DNA of 64,000 nucleotides from an uncultured Roseburia sp. (GCA_946002055.1 CAMFYL010000008.1:1-64000), one strand, 5' to 3'. Counted from the first letter of the stretch, positions 28,328 through 38,160 are shown. Notes: a model not told the origin generated them from the sequence alone. Numbers and translations: made by a program.

Positions 28328-29194
28328 TTACTCTCCCAACTTCTTACCTGTCAACATTTCATACGCTTCCTTGTATTTGTCAATGGTTTTAGCAATGACA
28401 TCATCCGGCAAAAGATAATCGCTGTCTGGATTTGCCTTTAACCAGTCACGTACAAACTGCTTGTCGAAGGAAGGCTGACCCTTTCCCGGCTCATATCCCT
28501 CTAATGGCCAGAAGCGTGAGCTGTCCGGTGTAAGCATCTCATCAGCAAGTACTACGTTGCCATCCTCGTCCAAACCGAATTCGAACTTCGTATCTGCTAT
28601 GATGATGCCCTTTGTCAAAGCGTAATCTGCACACTTCTTGTAAAGCTTTAATGTACAATCCTTAATCTGGTTAGCATAGTATTCACCTTTTCCGGGATAC
28701 TCCTTCTCTAAAACCTCAACAGAGCGCTCAAAGGAGATATTCTCATCATGGTCACCAATCTCAGCCTTTGTAGAAGGTGTGTAAATTGGTTCAGGTAACT
28801 TCTCTGACTCCTGCAATCCATCAGGAAGTTCTATACCACAAACGGTACCATTCTCCTGATAGCTTGCCCAACCACTACCTGTAATGTAACCCCGGACAAT
28901 ACACTCAATAGGAAGCATCTCAAGCTTCTTACACATCATACTCTTGCCATTATACTCTTCATTCTGGAAATACTCAGGCATATCCTTTGTATCCACAGAA
29001 ATCATATGATTTGGCACAATATCCTTAGTATAGTCGAACCAGAACTTTGACATCTGTGTCAAAACAGTTCCCTTATCAACAATCTTATTCTTTAAGATTA
29101 CGTCAAAAGCAGAGATACGGTCTGTAGCAACCATAATAATGCTATCACCATTATCATATACTTCTCTAACTTTGCCCTCTTTCATTGGTTTCAT
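28328..29194 (-). CDS. purC: SAICAR synthetase
   Basis: Joins aspartate to CAIR in purine synthesis, using ATP. Family motifs in the 288-residue protein: GKVREVY near the N-terminus, ATDRISAFD, ECIVRGYITGSGW and IADTKFEFG. I start at the ATG at 29194; an in-frame GTG five codons upstream is part of the ribosome binding site GTGGAGG. It lies 27 bases after gpmI and before purB. Confidence 0.96.
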   Translation of the reverse strand: MKPMKEGKVREVYDNGDSIIMVATDRISAFDVILKNKIVDKGTVLTQMSKFWFDYTKDIVPNHMISVDTKDMPEYFQNEEYNGKSMMCKKLEMLPIECIVRGYITGSGWASYQENGTVCGIELPDGLQESEKLPEPIYTPSTKAEIGDHDENISFERSVEVLEKEYPGKGEYYANQIKDCTLKLYKKCADYALTKGIIIADTKFEFGLDEDGNVVLADEMLTPDSSRFWPLEGYEPGKGQPSFDKQFVRDWLKANPDSDYLLPDDVIAKTIDKYKEAYEMLTGKKLGE

Positions 29195-29221
29195 AATACA
29201 ATCCTCCACTAATAATCTATA

Positions 29222-30760
29222 CTACTTTGTCAACAAAGACTTACCTGTCATTTCTTCCGGCTGTTCCATGCCCATAAGTTCAATCAAAGTAGGAACAATA
29301 TCAGCAAGGCATCCACCCTCACGAAGTCCGTAAGCCGGATCTGCATTTACCAAAATGAAAGGAACCGGGTTTGTTGTATGAGCGGTAAATGGATCACCTG
29401 TCTCATAATCAACCAACTGCTCAGCATTACCATGGTCAGCACAGATAAACATAACACCGTCCACTTCCTTCAATGCCTCAACGGCACGTCCTACACAAGT
29501 ATCAACTGCTTCTACTGCAGCGATTGCAGCAGACTCAATACCTGTATGACCAACCATATCCGGATTGGCAAAATTAATGATAATCACATCATACTTGTCA
29601 GAACGAATGGCATCGCAAAGCTTATCACAAACTTTAAATGCACTCATTTCTGGCTGCAAGTCATAAGTAGCAACCTTAGGGGAATTCACAAGAATTCGAT
29701 CCTCTCCCGGATTTGGCTCCTCAACACCACCATTAAAGAAGAAGGTTACATGAGCATACTTTTCTGTCTCAGCGATACGAGCCTGAGTCTTGCCCTTTGC
29801 CGCCAAAAATTCACCAAAGGTATTGTGAAGCTCAACCTTGTGGAATGCAACTTCCTTGTTAGGAATGGTCACATCATATTCTGTAAAGCATACATAAGTA
29901 AGATCTAATCTATTGCCTCTATCAAATCCATCGAAGTCATCTGCACAGAAAGCTCTTGTAATCTCTCTTGCACGATCAGGACGGAAGTTAAAGAATACTA
30001 CACTGTCCTTCTCAGAAATCTTGCCGATTGCCTCACCATTCTCTGTGATAACAGTAGGCATTACGAACTCATCTGTCTTATCATTCTCGTAAGAATCTTT
30101 CATTGCACTAGCTGCATCTGTAGCCTGTACGCCCTGGCCCTTAGTGAGTGCGTTGTAAGCCTGCTCTACACGATCCCAACGATTATCACGATCCATTGCA
30201 TAATAACGACCACAAAGAGAGGCGATACGGCCAACACCGATCTCTTCCATTTTCTTCTCTAAATCCTCAACGAATCCTGCACCACTTGTAGGTGCTGTAT
30301 CACGTCCATCTAAGAATCCATGAACAAAAACCTTAGTAAGACCCTGACGTTTCGCCATCTCAAGTAATCCATAAAGATGTGTATTGTGGCTGTGTACACC
30401 ACCATCTGACAAAAGCCCAAACAAATGAAGGGCACTATGGTTCTCCTTGGCATTGTTCATTGCCTTAAGAAGCGCTGGATTCTCAAAGAAAACACCATCT
30501 TCAATCTCTTTTGTGATTCTTGTAAGCTCCTGATATACGATTCTACCTGCTCCCATATTCAAATGACCAACTTCAGAGTTACCCATCTGACCATCCGGAA
30601 GACCTACCGCAAGTCCGCTGGCATATCCCTTAACGAAAGGATAATCCTTCATCAATCCATCAATATTAGGTGTCTTAGCTTCAAAAACGGCATTGGCCTC
30701 TTCTTTTTCATTTAAACCAAAGCCATCCAAAATCATTAAAACTGCTGGTTTCTTGCTCAT
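29222..30760 (-). CDS. gpmI: Cofactor-independent phosphoglycerate mutase
   Basis: Interconverts 3- and 2-phosphoglycerate and needs Mn2+. The 512-residue protein has the alkaline-phosphatase-like fold motifs: D12 (ILDGFGLN), the phosphorylated serine S62 (GQMGNSEVGHLNMG), HGFLDGRDT and the C-terminal ADHGNAE metal ligands. It is separate from gap-pgk-tpiA and instead leads a unit with purC and purB. Confidence 0.97.
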   Translation of the reverse strand: MSKKPAVLMILDGFGLNEKEEANAVFEAKTPNIDGLMKDYPFVKGYASGLAVGLPDGQMGNSEVGHLNMGAGRIVYQELTRITKEIEDGVFFENPALLKAMNNAKENHSALHLFGLLSDGGVHSHNTHLYGLLEMAKRQGLTKVFVHGFLDGRDTAPTSGAGFVEDLEKKMEEIGVGRIASLCGRYYAMDRDNRWDRVEQAYNALTKGQGVQATDAASAMKDSYENDKTDEFVMPTVITENGEAIGKISEKDSVVFFNFRPDRAREITRAFCADDFDGFDRGNRLDLTYVCFTEYDVTIPNKEVAFHKVELHNTFGEFLAAKGKTQARIAETEKYAHVTFFFNGGVEEPNPGEDRILVNSPKVATYDLQPEMSAFKVCDKLCDAIRSDKYDVIIINFANPDMVGHTGIESAAIAAVEAVDTCVGRAVEALKEVDGVMFICADHGNAEQLVDYETGDPFTAHTTNPVPFILVNADPAYGLREGGCLADIVPTLIELMGMEQPEEMTGKSLLTK

Positions 30761-30804
30761 GTCTTTCTCCTTTTTTATTATAATTTATCTACTACTATTC
30801 TACC

Positions 30805-30833
30805 GATATAGCGCCAAAATACTATTGACACAA
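30805..30833 (-). promoter_or_regulatory. Possible promoter of gpmI-purC-purB
   Basis: Minus-strand TTGTGT (30828-30833), 17-base spacer and TATATC (30805-30810), 45 bases before the gpmI ATG. Match is moderate. Confidence 0.4.
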
Positions 30834-30862
30834 TATCCAAAAAAAAGCAAATATCTAAAGTT

Positions 30863-32269
30863 CTATTTGTCAACAAGGTAGCCCTGCTCATCTAAAAGCG
30901 CACCATCGGAATAATCAGATACATCTTTAAGAATCTGCGCGTACTGCTCTCCCTCCTCCAAAAGGGTCAGCCTTCCTTCTGAAAATTGGCACGGCAATAA
31001 TCTGGCACGCAACGTGCCATCCTTTTCTACAGTAAGTTGTGCCATAGCAGTATCATAATCCGCTGGCATCTCTGGATCCTGGGAAAAATAGAAATTACCC
31101 AGGCTATAAAATACAGGAGCTCCCTGAATTACATCCACACCTTGCAAGCAATGTGTGTGGCCTCCAATAATTGCATCTGCACCTGCCTGAACAAACACTT
31201 CTGCTAAAGCCCTCTGGTCCATTCCATAATGATGGGTCCCCTCAGTTCCCCAATGAACGTAGCAAATCACAATATCAGCATTTTTCTTCGCCTGGAAAAT
31301 AGCCTTTGCATATCGAGCTGGACTAAGGGTCTTTAACACACCGGCAGAATCATCTGTTGCTTCCTTTGTGTATTTGTAACTGCGCTCAATCTGTGTGGCC
31401 GCAACGATAGCAATCTTACGACCATTGATAATATAATACACTGGTTCAGAAGCTTCCGAGATATTCTTACCAGCTCCTATATAAGGCAGCTGTCTACTCT
31501 CAATATTTGTCAGGGTGTCAAGCAAACCAATTTCCCCGTAATCATATACGTGATTATTGGCAAGACCAACCACATCTGTTCCCATAATCTCCAGGTTGGA
31601 AACAAGTTTTGGGTCAGCCCGAAACGTATAGTCTTTACCGGGAATAGCAGTTCCGCGATTGGTGTAGGTAAATTCGTTATTAACCACCATCACGTCGCTA
31701 TTGTTCATTTCCTGCAACAAAACTTCATCCAAGCACTGGCGTATATCCTGTCCCACACTATTGAAGTACGTGGTAGTTCCCACACCTTCCGCCAGCGAAA
31801 AATCCCCTGTAAAATCAAGCACAGTCTGATACGCAGATTGTCCATCTTTTACAAAGGTCTTATAATACTCCTCACTTGACATTCCCATCTCCTGGCAATA
31901 GTGGTACCATAGCACATGAATACTGCTTCCTGTGATACTATACCAGATTTCAGCATCCTCCAATTCTGCATACGCCGCGATACCCTCCAATGCCGGGACT
32001 CCATATTTGCTGACAAACCAGCCTAAAAATTCCTCGTCGATGGGATGACTTCCTATGAAATTATTTGTACTCTTGTTTAATATGGCATCGTAAGCTTCGT
32101 CGATACTGGAAATATCCAAAAGCTGTTTCTCTGCTTGTACTTTGTCTGTCTCATGTAAAAGTTTACGCGAAATGAAGTCGAATCCAAACAAAAAATACCA
32201 GACTGTCCCAATCACTAACACCACAAATATAGTGGCGCCGATACCAACAATATGATTATTTTTCTTCAT
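30863..32269 (-). CDS. CapA-family metallophosphatase-like membrane protein
   Basis: A 468-residue protein with one N-terminal membrane anchor (about residues 9-30) and an extracytoplasmic CapA (PGA_cap) domain. Metal-site motifs are visible: DFTGDFSLA (about 152-160), NNEF (197-200), ANNHVYDYG (237-245), VHWGTE (about 338-343) and GGHTH (369-373). CapA proteins are linked to poly-gamma-glutamate synthesis, but capB and capC are not nearby, and many CapA-like proteins have unknown roles. The start overlaps the end of the Sel1 lipoprotein gene by 14 bases, so the two products are made together, both at the cell surface. Confidence 0.85.
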   Translation of the reverse strand: MKKNNHIVGIGATIFVVLVIGTVWYFLFGFDFISRKLLHETDKVQAEKQLLDISSIDEAYDAILNKSTNNFIGSHPIDEEFLGWFVSKYGVPALEGIAAYAELEDAEIWYSITGSSIHVLWYHYCQEMGMSSEEYYKTFVKDGQSAYQTVLDFTGDFSLAEGVGTTTYFNSVGQDIRQCLDEVLLQEMNNSDVMVVNNEFTYTNRGTAIPGKDYTFRADPKLVSNLEIMGTDVVGLANNHVYDYGEIGLLDTLTNIESRQLPYIGAGKNISEASEPVYYIINGRKIAIVAATQIERSYKYTKEATDDSAGVLKTLSPARYAKAIFQAKKNADIVICYVHWGTEGTHHYGMDQRALAEVFVQAGADAIIGGHTHCLQGVDVIQGAPVFYSLGNFYFSQDPEMPADYDTAMAQLTVEKDGTLRARLLPCQFSEGRLTLLEEGEQYAQILKDVSDYSDGALLDEQGYLVDK

Positions 32270-33386
32270 CCAACTGTTTTGAAACTCGAGTCACAGCTTC
32301 CTTAGCACCTTCGTTGTTCTGCTCAGCTGCCATGGTGTAATACTTTAGTGCTGTGCTCAAATCCTTATCTACCCCTATCCCATTTTCATATAAATATCCA
32401 AGGTTAATCTGTGCCGCAGCATATCCTTGCATCGCAGCCAACTTGTGATAGTATATTGCCTGATCCAAGTCAGCATCTACACCATTCCCCTTGTAATAAA
32501 GGTACCCAAGCTGATTCAATGCCGGCGCATAGTCCTGCTTTGCAGCCTTTACGTACCAATCATATGCAGTCTCATAGTCCTTGTCTACACCATAACCATT
32601 CTCATACATCTGTCCCATATAATACTGAGCCATGGCATAGCCCTTCTTTGCACTCATCTTAAAATTGCTGAGAGCCTTATCGTAATCCTGTGGAATACCT
32701 TTGCCTTCCACGTAAAGAATGCCGATTCTTGTTCTGGCAGCATCCACCAAATATGCATCATAGCGCGACAGTTCCTTCATCTCAAGAACGCTTGTGTACA
32801 ACTCCATGGCCTGATTCACATCCTGAGTCACACCAATCCCTTCTTCATAAAGGTATGCCATATAGTACGCCCCGGATGGTCTTCCCTGTTTAAACGCAGT
32901 TTCAATGTACTCAAGTGCCGATGCTGTACTGCTGGTCGGGTCGCCATATCCCGCAAGATAAGTTCTGCCAATAGCCACATTGGAATCCACATCCCCCAGC
33001 TCTAACGCTTGCGTAAAGTACTCCATAGCCTTGTCCAAGTCAACTTCTCCAAGGCATCCATTCAAGTAAAGGTAGCCCATACATCTCAACGCATCCAAGT
33101 CACCTTGGGCTGCCGCCATCTCATAGTAGACCTTAGCTTGACCAAAATCACGCCCCTTAGCAGCCGTTCCGTAATCGTAACGACATGCCAGTTCCATCTG
33201 GGCCTTCACATCTCCGTCTAAGCTGTAGACCTCCAGTTCTCCGTCCGTCAGCTTTGTGTAGTCTTCTATTTCTTTTTGAATATGCTCATCTGCCCCACTA
33301 GGTTTCTCAGGTGTGTCCTTTTGGCCACATCCCACCATCAGAAAGACACTCAGTGTCAAAAGCAAAATCATATATCGTGGTTTCAT
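32256..33386 (-). CDS. Sel1-repeat lipoprotein
   Basis: A 376-residue protein with a lipoprotein signal peptide (basic start, hydrophobic core, FLMVGC with lipidated C20) and about eight Sel1-like helical repeats from residue 65 to the end. Repeats show the pattern A...Y..A...G...A...LGYLY..G.GV. Sel1 proteins act as scaffolds. It would sit on the outer membrane face and its coupling to CapA suggests a scaffold-enzyme pair. TAGGAGG precedes the ATG. Confidence 0.88.
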   Translation of the reverse strand: MKPRYMILLLTLSVFLMVGCGQKDTPEKPSGADEHIQKEIEDYTKLTDGELEVYSLDGDVKAQMELACRYDYGTAAKGRDFGQAKVYYEMAAAQGDLDALRCMGYLYLNGCLGEVDLDKAMEYFTQALELGDVDSNVAIGRTYLAGYGDPTSSTASALEYIETAFKQGRPSGAYYMAYLYEEGIGVTQDVNQAMELYTSVLEMKELSRYDAYLVDAARTRIGILYVEGKGIPQDYDKALSNFKMSAKKGYAMAQYYMGQMYENGYGVDKDYETAYDWYVKAAKQDYAPALNQLGYLYYKGNGVDADLDQAIYYHKLAAMQGYAAAQINLGYLYENGIGVDKDLSTALKYYTMAAEQNNEGAKEAVTRVSKQLDEEK

Positions 33387-33413
33387 TCTAGTATCCTCCT
33401 ATTTGCAGGCATT

Positions 33414-33442
33414 AGTATAGCATATCCCATATTTCATCTCAA
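33414..33442 (-). promoter_or_regulatory. Promoter of the Sel1-CapA pair
   Basis: Minus-strand TTGAGA (33437-33442), 17-base spacer and TATACT (33414-33419), 28 bases upstream of the ATG. Confidence 0.7.
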
Positions 33443-33469
33443 GAAATAGTTCACTGACAGAATTCGGCA

Positions 33470-33820
33470 TCAGTCAAGCTGTAAAATGTTCTCCACTGTC
33501 ATTTCATAAACAGCCTCCAGCTGCGGCATCAAAGATACTGCACTTAAAATATCAGCGCCGCCACGCAAGCCCTCTGTTATATCAGAAACAATGTGTTGCA
33601 TTCTGTCAAAATACATATTCTGACAAATACCCTTTAGCTTATGAGCTGCCGCAAATGCCGCCTCATAATCCTGTCCATCCATAGCATCCTTCAATTCCTG
33701 ATAGCTGGAATCCTGCAAAAACATTTGTGCAAAACGCGCAACCTTTTCATCCTGCTTTAGATTCTGAATAATTTTAGCATAATCGCCCCCGATTACATCA
33801 TATAATGTTTCTACTGTCAT
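33470..33820 (-). CDS. Orphan HPt phosphotransfer protein
   Basis: A 116-residue single HPt domain with the phosphorylatable histidine H60 in AAAHKLKGICQNM. It should shuttle phosphate between a hybrid kinase receiver and a response regulator. I start at the ATG at 33820 because GGGGGA lies 5 bases upstream; the frame is open to an ATG at 33847. No kinase or regulator is adjacent. The hybrid kinase at 16676-19420 lacks an HPt domain and is a possible partner. Confidence 0.85.
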   Translation of the reverse strand: MTVETLYDVIGGDYAKIIQNLKQDEKVARFAQMFLQDSSYQELKDAMDGQDYEAAFAAAHKLKGICQNMYFDRMQHIVSDITEGLRGGADILSAVSLMPQLEAVYEMTVENILQLD

Positions 33821-33855
33821 AGCTTCCCCCATATTATGCGTTTGCATTTGCTACT

Positions 33856-33884
33856 ATTTTAGCAACTTTTCACCATTTTTACAA
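33856..33884 (-). promoter_or_regulatory. Promoter of the HPt gene
   Basis: Minus-strand TTGTAA (33879-33884), 17-base spacer and TAAAAT (33856-33861), 36 bases before the chosen ATG. The start is consistent with the 33820 choice. Confidence 0.6.
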
Positions 33885-33892
33885 ATACATAA

Positions 33893-33925
33893 AGAGACCA
33901 CTCCCGGCAAAAGGAAATGGTCTCT
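33893..33925 (-). terminator. Intrinsic terminator after tpiA
   Basis: An 8-bp perfect outer stem (33893-33900 with 33918-33925) plus partial inner pairing, followed on the minus strand by CTCTTTATG. Confidence 0.6.
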
Positions 33926-33934
33926 AATAAAATC

Positions 33935-34684
33935 TTACTTGTAATTAACGATATTGCCAAAATCAGCCTTCAAGGAAGCTCCGCCCACCAAGCCACCATC
34001 AATGTCTGGCTTTGCGAACAATTCAGCTGCATTACCTGCGTTCACAGATCCGCCGTACTGAATGCGGATAGCTTCTGCTGTAGCCTCATCATATACTTCC
34101 TTAATGCACTCTCTGATTGCACCACAAACCTCTTCAGCCTGATCAGAAGTAGCAGTCTCGCCTGTTCCGATAGCCCAAATTGGCTCGTAAGCAATAACTG
34201 CCTTCTTAGCCTGATCAGCTGTAACGTTCTGGAATGCAATCTTAATCTGCATACGAATCCACTCAATGTAGATACCCTGCTTTCTCTGAGTCAAAGACTC
34301 ACCACAACAGATGATTGGTGTAATACCATGCTCGAATGCCTTTAACACCTTCTTGTTTACTGTCTCATCTGTCTCTGCAAAATACTCTCTGCGTTCTGAG
34401 TGTCCAAGTACAACATACTCTACACCTGCATCTGTAAGCATTGCAGGAGCGATTTCACCTGTGAAAGCACCGCTCTCCTCAAAGTACATATTCTCAGCAC
34501 CAATGTGAATATTGGTACCCTTACATGCTTCCACTGCTGGAATGATGTCGATAGCTGGTACACAGAATACAACATCAACTTCATCATTAGCCACCAAAGG
34601 CTTTAATTCATTAATCAAAGCAACTGCCTCACTAGGAGTCTTGTTCATTTTCCAGTTGCCTGCAATGATCTTTGTTCTTGCCAT
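33935..34684 (-). CDS. tpiA: Triosephosphate isomerase
   Basis: Interconverts dihydroxyacetone phosphate and glyceraldehyde 3-phosphate. The 249-residue protein has K12 (GNWKMNK), H95 (LGHSERR), E167 ([11 protein letters not shown]) and the C-terminal phosphate-binding YGGSV and [10 protein letters not shown] start at the ATG at 34684 behind AGGAG; an upstream start would overlap pgk. It follows pgk by 13 bases. Confidence 0.97.
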   Translation of the reverse strand: MARTKIIAGNWKMNKTPSEAVALINELKPLVANDEVDVVFCVPAIDIIPAVEACKGTNIHIGAENMYFEESGAFTGEIAPAMLTDAGVEYVVLGHSERREYFAETDETVNKKVLKAFEHGITPIICCGESLTQRKQGIYIEWIRMQIKIAFQNVTADQAKKAVIAYEPIWAIGTGETATSDQAEEVCGAIRECIKEVYDEATAEAIRIQYGGSVNAGNAAELFAKPDIDGGLVGGASLKADFGNIVNYK

Positions 34685-34697
34685 TTTATATCTCCTC

Positions 34698-35894
34698 TTA
34701 TTTGTCATTTGCTGCAGCTACACCAGGTAACTCCTTACCCTCTAAGAACTCAAGGGAAGCTCCACCACCGGTAGAGATATGAGTCATCTTATCACCGTAG
34801 CCCAAGTTATTTGCTGCTGATGCAGAATCACCACCACCAATAATGGTTGTGCCATCAATTTCAGCCAATGCCTCACAAACTGCGATAGTACCCTTTGCAA
34901 AGTTAGGCATTTCGAAACATCCCATTGGTCCGTTCCAAACAACGGTCTTAGCATCTTTAATTGCATTTGTAAACAGTTCACAAGTCTTTGGTCCGATATC
35001 CATACCTTCCATATCATCCGGAATCTCACCACGGCCTACAACCTTAAAGTTGCAATCGTTCTTGAAATCGTCGCCAACCACAGTATCAATAGGAATCAAA
35101 AGGTTAACGCCTTTTGCCTTAGCCTTCTCTTCCATCTCAAGTGCATATGAAATATAGTCTTCTTCAAGAAGAGACTTACCTACTGGCTCGCCATGTGCTG
35201 CCATAAAGGTATATGCCATACCACCACCGATGATTAATGTATCAACTTTGTCAAGGAGATTCTCAATAACAGAAATCTTAGAAGAAACCTTAGCACCACC
35301 TAAAATAGCAACAAAAGGACGTACTGGATTCTCTACTGCATTACCAAGGAAGTCAATTTCCTTCTGCATCAAGTATCCAACAACAGCAGTGTCAACGTAC
35401 TCTGTCACACCAACATTTGAGCAGTGTGCTCTATGAGCAGTACCAAAAGCATCATTAACGAAAACATCACAGATAGATGCCAAATCCTTTGAGAACGCCT
35501 CTCCGTTCTTTGTCTCCTCTGCACGGTATCTTGTGTTCTCAAGAAGAACAATATCTCCATCCTTCATGTTTTCAATGGCAGCTTTAGCGTTTGGACCCAC
35601 TACTTCATTGTCAGGAGCAAACTTAACCTCCTGTCCCAACAACTCGCTTAATCTCTTTGCAACTGGAGCAAGACTAAGTTCTGGAACCGGCTCTCCCTTA
35701 GGCTTTCCAAGGTGTGAGCAAAGAATTACCTTGCCGCCGTCTGCTACTAACTTCTTAATGGTAGGAAGTGCCTGTACCAAACGGTTCTCATCTGTGATTT
35801 TTCCATCAATCAATGGAACATTGAAATCACATCTGCAAAGAACACGTAACCCCTTTACATTGATGTCATCAACTGATTTTTTGTTTAATCCCAT
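34698..35894 (-). CDS. pgk: Phosphoglycerate kinase
   Basis: Makes ATP from 1,3-bisphosphoglycerate. The 398-residue protein has RCDFNVPL near residue 20, SHLGKPKG, the nucleotide-loop segments ([20 protein letters not shown]) and [14 protein letters not shown] lies 8 bases before the ATG at 35894. The terminator-like hairpin at 35923-35955 is only about 30 bases upstream, which leaves no room for a separate promoter between them. Confidence 0.97.
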   Translation of the reverse strand: MGLNKKSVDDINVKGLRVLCRCDFNVPLIDGKITDENRLVQALPTIKKLVADGGKVILCSHLGKPKGEPVPELSLAPVAKRLSELLGQEVKFAPDNEVVGPNAKAAIENMKDGDIVLLENTRYRAEETKNGEAFSKDLASICDVFVNDAFGTAHRAHCSNVGVTEYVDTAVVGYLMQKEIDFLGNAVENPVRPFVAILGGAKVSSKISVIENLLDKVDTLIIGGGMAYTFMAAHGEPVGKSLLEEDYISYALEMEEKAKAKGVNLLIPIDTVVGDDFKNDCNFKVVGRGEIPDDMEGMDIGPKTCELFTNAIKDAKTVVWNGPMGCFEMPNFAKGTIAVCEALAEIDGTTIIGGGDSASAANNLGYGDKMTHISTGGGASLEFLEGKELPGVAAANDK

Positions 35895-35922
35895 AACTAA
35901 ATCCTCCGTTTTGAAAATATAC

Positions 35923-35955
35923 AAAAAGGGTCCGGTCCAAATGACCGGACCCCTT
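35923..35955 (-). terminator. Terminator-like hairpin between gap and pgk
   Basis: A GC-rich stem (35926-35937 with 35943-35955) and TTTTT on the minus strand (35923-35927). It would reduce readthrough from gap into pgk-tpiA or act as a processing/stability element. Confidence 0.8.
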
Positions 35956-36029
35956 GTTGGTTATGATAATACCAATTTTGGGATATTTCTTTCATATGCA
36001 AGCATATGATGAAATAGCACAAAATATTA

Positions 36030-37031
36030 TTATGCTAACTCTGAGAAGTACTTGATTGTACGAACCATCTGAGATGTGTAGCTGTTCTCGTTATCATACC
36101 AAGAAACAACCTGTACTAAGTTGTCTTCTCCAACCATTGTCTGTGTAGCATCGAAGATAGAACCATATGTGCTTCCGATGATATCAGAAGAAACGATTTC
36201 ATCCTCATTGTATCCGAATGACTCTGTAGCTGCTGCCTTCATTGCTGCGTTGATTTCATCAACTGTGCAAGACTTCTCAACTGTTGCAACAAGGATTGTT
36301 GTAGAACCAGTTGGGCATGGAACACGCTGTGCAGATCCGATTAACTTGCCGTTCAACTCTGGGATTACAAGACCGATAGCCTTTGCAGCACCTGTTGAGT
36401 TAGGAACGATATTAACTGCAGCTGCACGAGATCTTCTAAGGTCACCTTTTCTCTGTGGACCATCAAGTGTCATCTGATCACCTGTGTATGAGTGAATTGT
36501 GCTCATAATACCAGACTTGATACCGAATGCATCGTTTAATGCCTTAGCCATTGGTGCTAAGCAGTTTGTTGTACAAGAAGCTGCTGAGATGATCTTGTCA
36601 TCTGGAGTCAATGTTGTATGGTTAACATTGTATACGATTGTAGGAAGATCGTTTCCTGCAGGTGCAGAAATAACAACCTTACGAGCACCAGCATTGATAT
36701 GAGCCTGTGCCTTTTCCTTGCTTGTGTAGAAACCAGAGCACTCTAATACTACGTCTACCTTTAACTCTCCCCATGGGCAATTGTTTGCATCTGGGAAAGC
36801 GTAAATCTTAATTTCCTTACCATCAACTGTGATAGAGTCTTCTCCAGCAGATACAGTATCAGCCAAAGCGTACTTACCCTGTGATGAATCATACTTTAAT
36901 AAATGAGCTAACATCTTTGGGCTTGTCAAGTCGTTGATTGCAACTACTTCATATCCTTCTGCTCCAAACATCTGTCTGAATGCAAGACGACCAATACGGC
37001 CGAATCCATTAATCGCTACTCTTACTGCCAT
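36030..37031 (-). CDS. gap: Glyceraldehyde-3-phosphate dehydrogenase
   Basis: Oxidises glyceraldehyde 3-phosphate to 1,3-bisphosphoglycerate. The 333-residue protein has the Rossmann motif [10 protein letters not shown]34 in the NAD-preferring position (AINDLTSP), the catalytic C153 ([10 protein letters not shown]) and the HSYTGDQ segment. AGGAGG precedes the ATG. Third-position codon use is visibly biased, as expected for a highly expressed gene. Confidence 0.97.
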   Translation of the reverse strand: MAVRVAINGFGRIGRLAFRQMFGAEGYEVVAINDLTSPKMLAHLLKYDSSQGKYALADTVSAGEDSITVDGKEIKIYAFPDANNCPWGELKVDVVLECSGFYTSKEKAQAHINAGARKVVISAPAGNDLPTIVYNVNHTTLTPDDKIISAASCTTNCLAPMAKALNDAFGIKSGIMSTIHSYTGDQMTLDGPQRKGDLRRSRAAAVNIVPNSTGAAKAIGLVIPELNGKLIGSAQRVPCPTGSTTILVATVEKSCTVDEINAAMKAAATESFGYNEDEIVSSDIIGSTYGSIFDATQTMVGEDNLVQVVSWYDNENSYTSQMVRTIKYFSELA

Positions 37032-37094
37032 TTTATATTCCTCCTAAGATATAATAATTCTGTTCTAGGAAACTATAATTCCCAAACTGCATTT

Positions 37095-37123
37095 ATTTTA
37101 CCCAATTTTTTCCGTAATTTCAA
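37095..37123 (-). promoter_or_regulatory. Promoter of gap (gap-pgk-tpiA)
   Basis: Minus-strand TTGAAA (37118-37123), 17-base spacer and TAAAAT (37095-37100). The leader to the ATG at 37031 is about 55 bases and I see no riboswitch in it. Confidence 0.72.
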
Positions 37124-37159
37124 CCTTTATTTCAATCTTTGATAAAAATTTCACTATTA

Positions 37160-37188
37160 TTGAATTGAATCATTACATTTCTTATAAT
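37160..37188 (+). promoter_or_regulatory. Promoter of the PHP phosphatase gene
   Basis: Plus-strand TTGAAT (37160-37165), 17-base spacer and TATAAT (37183-37188), 45 bases before the ATG at 37233. It is divergent from the gap promoter. Confidence 0.72.
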
Positions 37189-37232
37189 ATAGAAAAACAA
37201 CAGACGAGTTTTTTAATATGAAAGGAAACACA

Positions 37233-38048
37233 ATGCTATCACTTTGGGACGCACATATGCACTCTGATTTCTCCGGAGATGCCAACACAAAACCTGAGAA
37301 TATGATTGTTGCAGCAAAAGCATTATCTATGCCGGGAATCACATTTACCGATCACCTGGATTTGGACTATAGGGAAGAACCTGGTTTGTTTGACCTTGAT
37401 GTTTCTTCCTATCACTCTACCATAAAATCCTTAAGCGAAAAGGAAAGCACCGAAGACTTTTCTATTCTTCTGGGCATCGAACTGGGATTACAGCCCCATG
37501 CGGCAAATGCATACGAACTGCTTTTAAAGGAATACTCTTTTGACTTTGTAATAGGCTCCACTCACGTCATCCGTGGAGAAGACCCCTATTATCCAAAATA
37601 CTTCTCCACCAGAGACGAAAAGGCAGCCTTTTTGCAGTATTATGAAATGATTTTAGAGAACATTCAAGCCTTTGATCAGTTTGACTCTCTTGGACATCTT
37701 GACTATTGCTTCCGCTACGGACCTTATGCCCGTCCTGATATGGATACCTACACTCCATATGCAGAAATAGTAGACGCCATCCTTTCTACCATCATAAAAA
37801 AAGATATTGCCCTTGAGGTAAATACAGGTTCCTTCCGCTGTGGTCTTATGGAACCAAACCCTTGCATCGCCATCATCAAGCGCTACAGAGAACTTGGCGG
37901 ATACCTACTTACCATTGGTTCTGACGCCCACAAAACGGAACATATCGGTTTGCACTTCGATGATATCCCTGACTTACTAAAAAGTTGCGGTTTCAAGGAA
38001 TATCACGTATACAAAAATCGAACTCCTATCGCCTTTCCATTAGACTAA
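37233..38048 (+). CDS. PHP-domain histidinol-phosphatase family protein
   Basis: A 271-residue PHP-fold metallophosphoesterase. Metal ligands are seen in DAHMHSDFS (start), FTDHLD, GIELG, IGSTHV, LGHLDYC, LEVNTG and GSDAH. The nearest family is HisK/HisJ histidinol-phosphatase. No other his gene is in the window, so the substrate is inferred. I start at the ATG at 37233 behind AAAGGAA; an in-frame ATG at 37218 lacks a ribosome binding site. Confidence 0.85.
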   Translation: MLSLWDAHMHSDFSGDANTKPENMIVAAKALSMPGITFTDHLDLDYREEPGLFDLDVSSYHSTIKSLSEKESTEDFSILLGIELGLQPHAANAYELLLKEYSFDFVIGSTHVIRGEDPYYPKYFSTRDEKAAFLQYYEMILENIQAFDQFDSLGHLDYCFRYGPYARPDMDTYTPYAEIVDAILSTIIKKDIALEVNTGSFRCGLMEPNPCIAIIKRYRELGGYLLTIGSDAHKTEHIGLHFDDIPDLLKSCGFKEYHVYKNRTPIAFPLD

Positions 38049-38055
38049 CGAAATA

Positions 38056-38160
38056 AAAAAGACTGCAAAAAGAGCTACTCTTACGAGTAGCTCTTTTTGC
38101 AACTTTATGAGACTTACAAAGGATAGAGACTTGCGTGTTTCACTAGAAAACCCGCAAGCA
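38056..38160 (-). ncRNA. Candidate small RNA of about 100 nt
   Basis: A consensus-quality promoter (38167-38195) faces left into a 180-base stretch with no reading frame and would start an RNA near 38160. A 5' hairpin follows immediately (38153-38158 pairs with 38130-38135, plus a 4-bp inner stem). Next comes an unpaired linker with the pyrimidine-rich run CTCTATCCTTTG, then the terminator hairpin (38065-38100) and TTTTTT. The linker is complementary to Shine-Dalgarno-like AAAGGA. It matches no RNA family I recognise. The shared terminator also ends the PHP gene on the other strand. Confidence 0.6.
38065..38100. terminator. Strong bidirectional terminator
   Basis: A 16-bp perfect stem (38065-38080 with 38085-38100) with a 4-base loop. 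On the minus strand it is followed by CAGTC and six T. It ends the PHP gene on the plus strand and the candidate small RNA on the minus strand. Confidence 0.9.
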
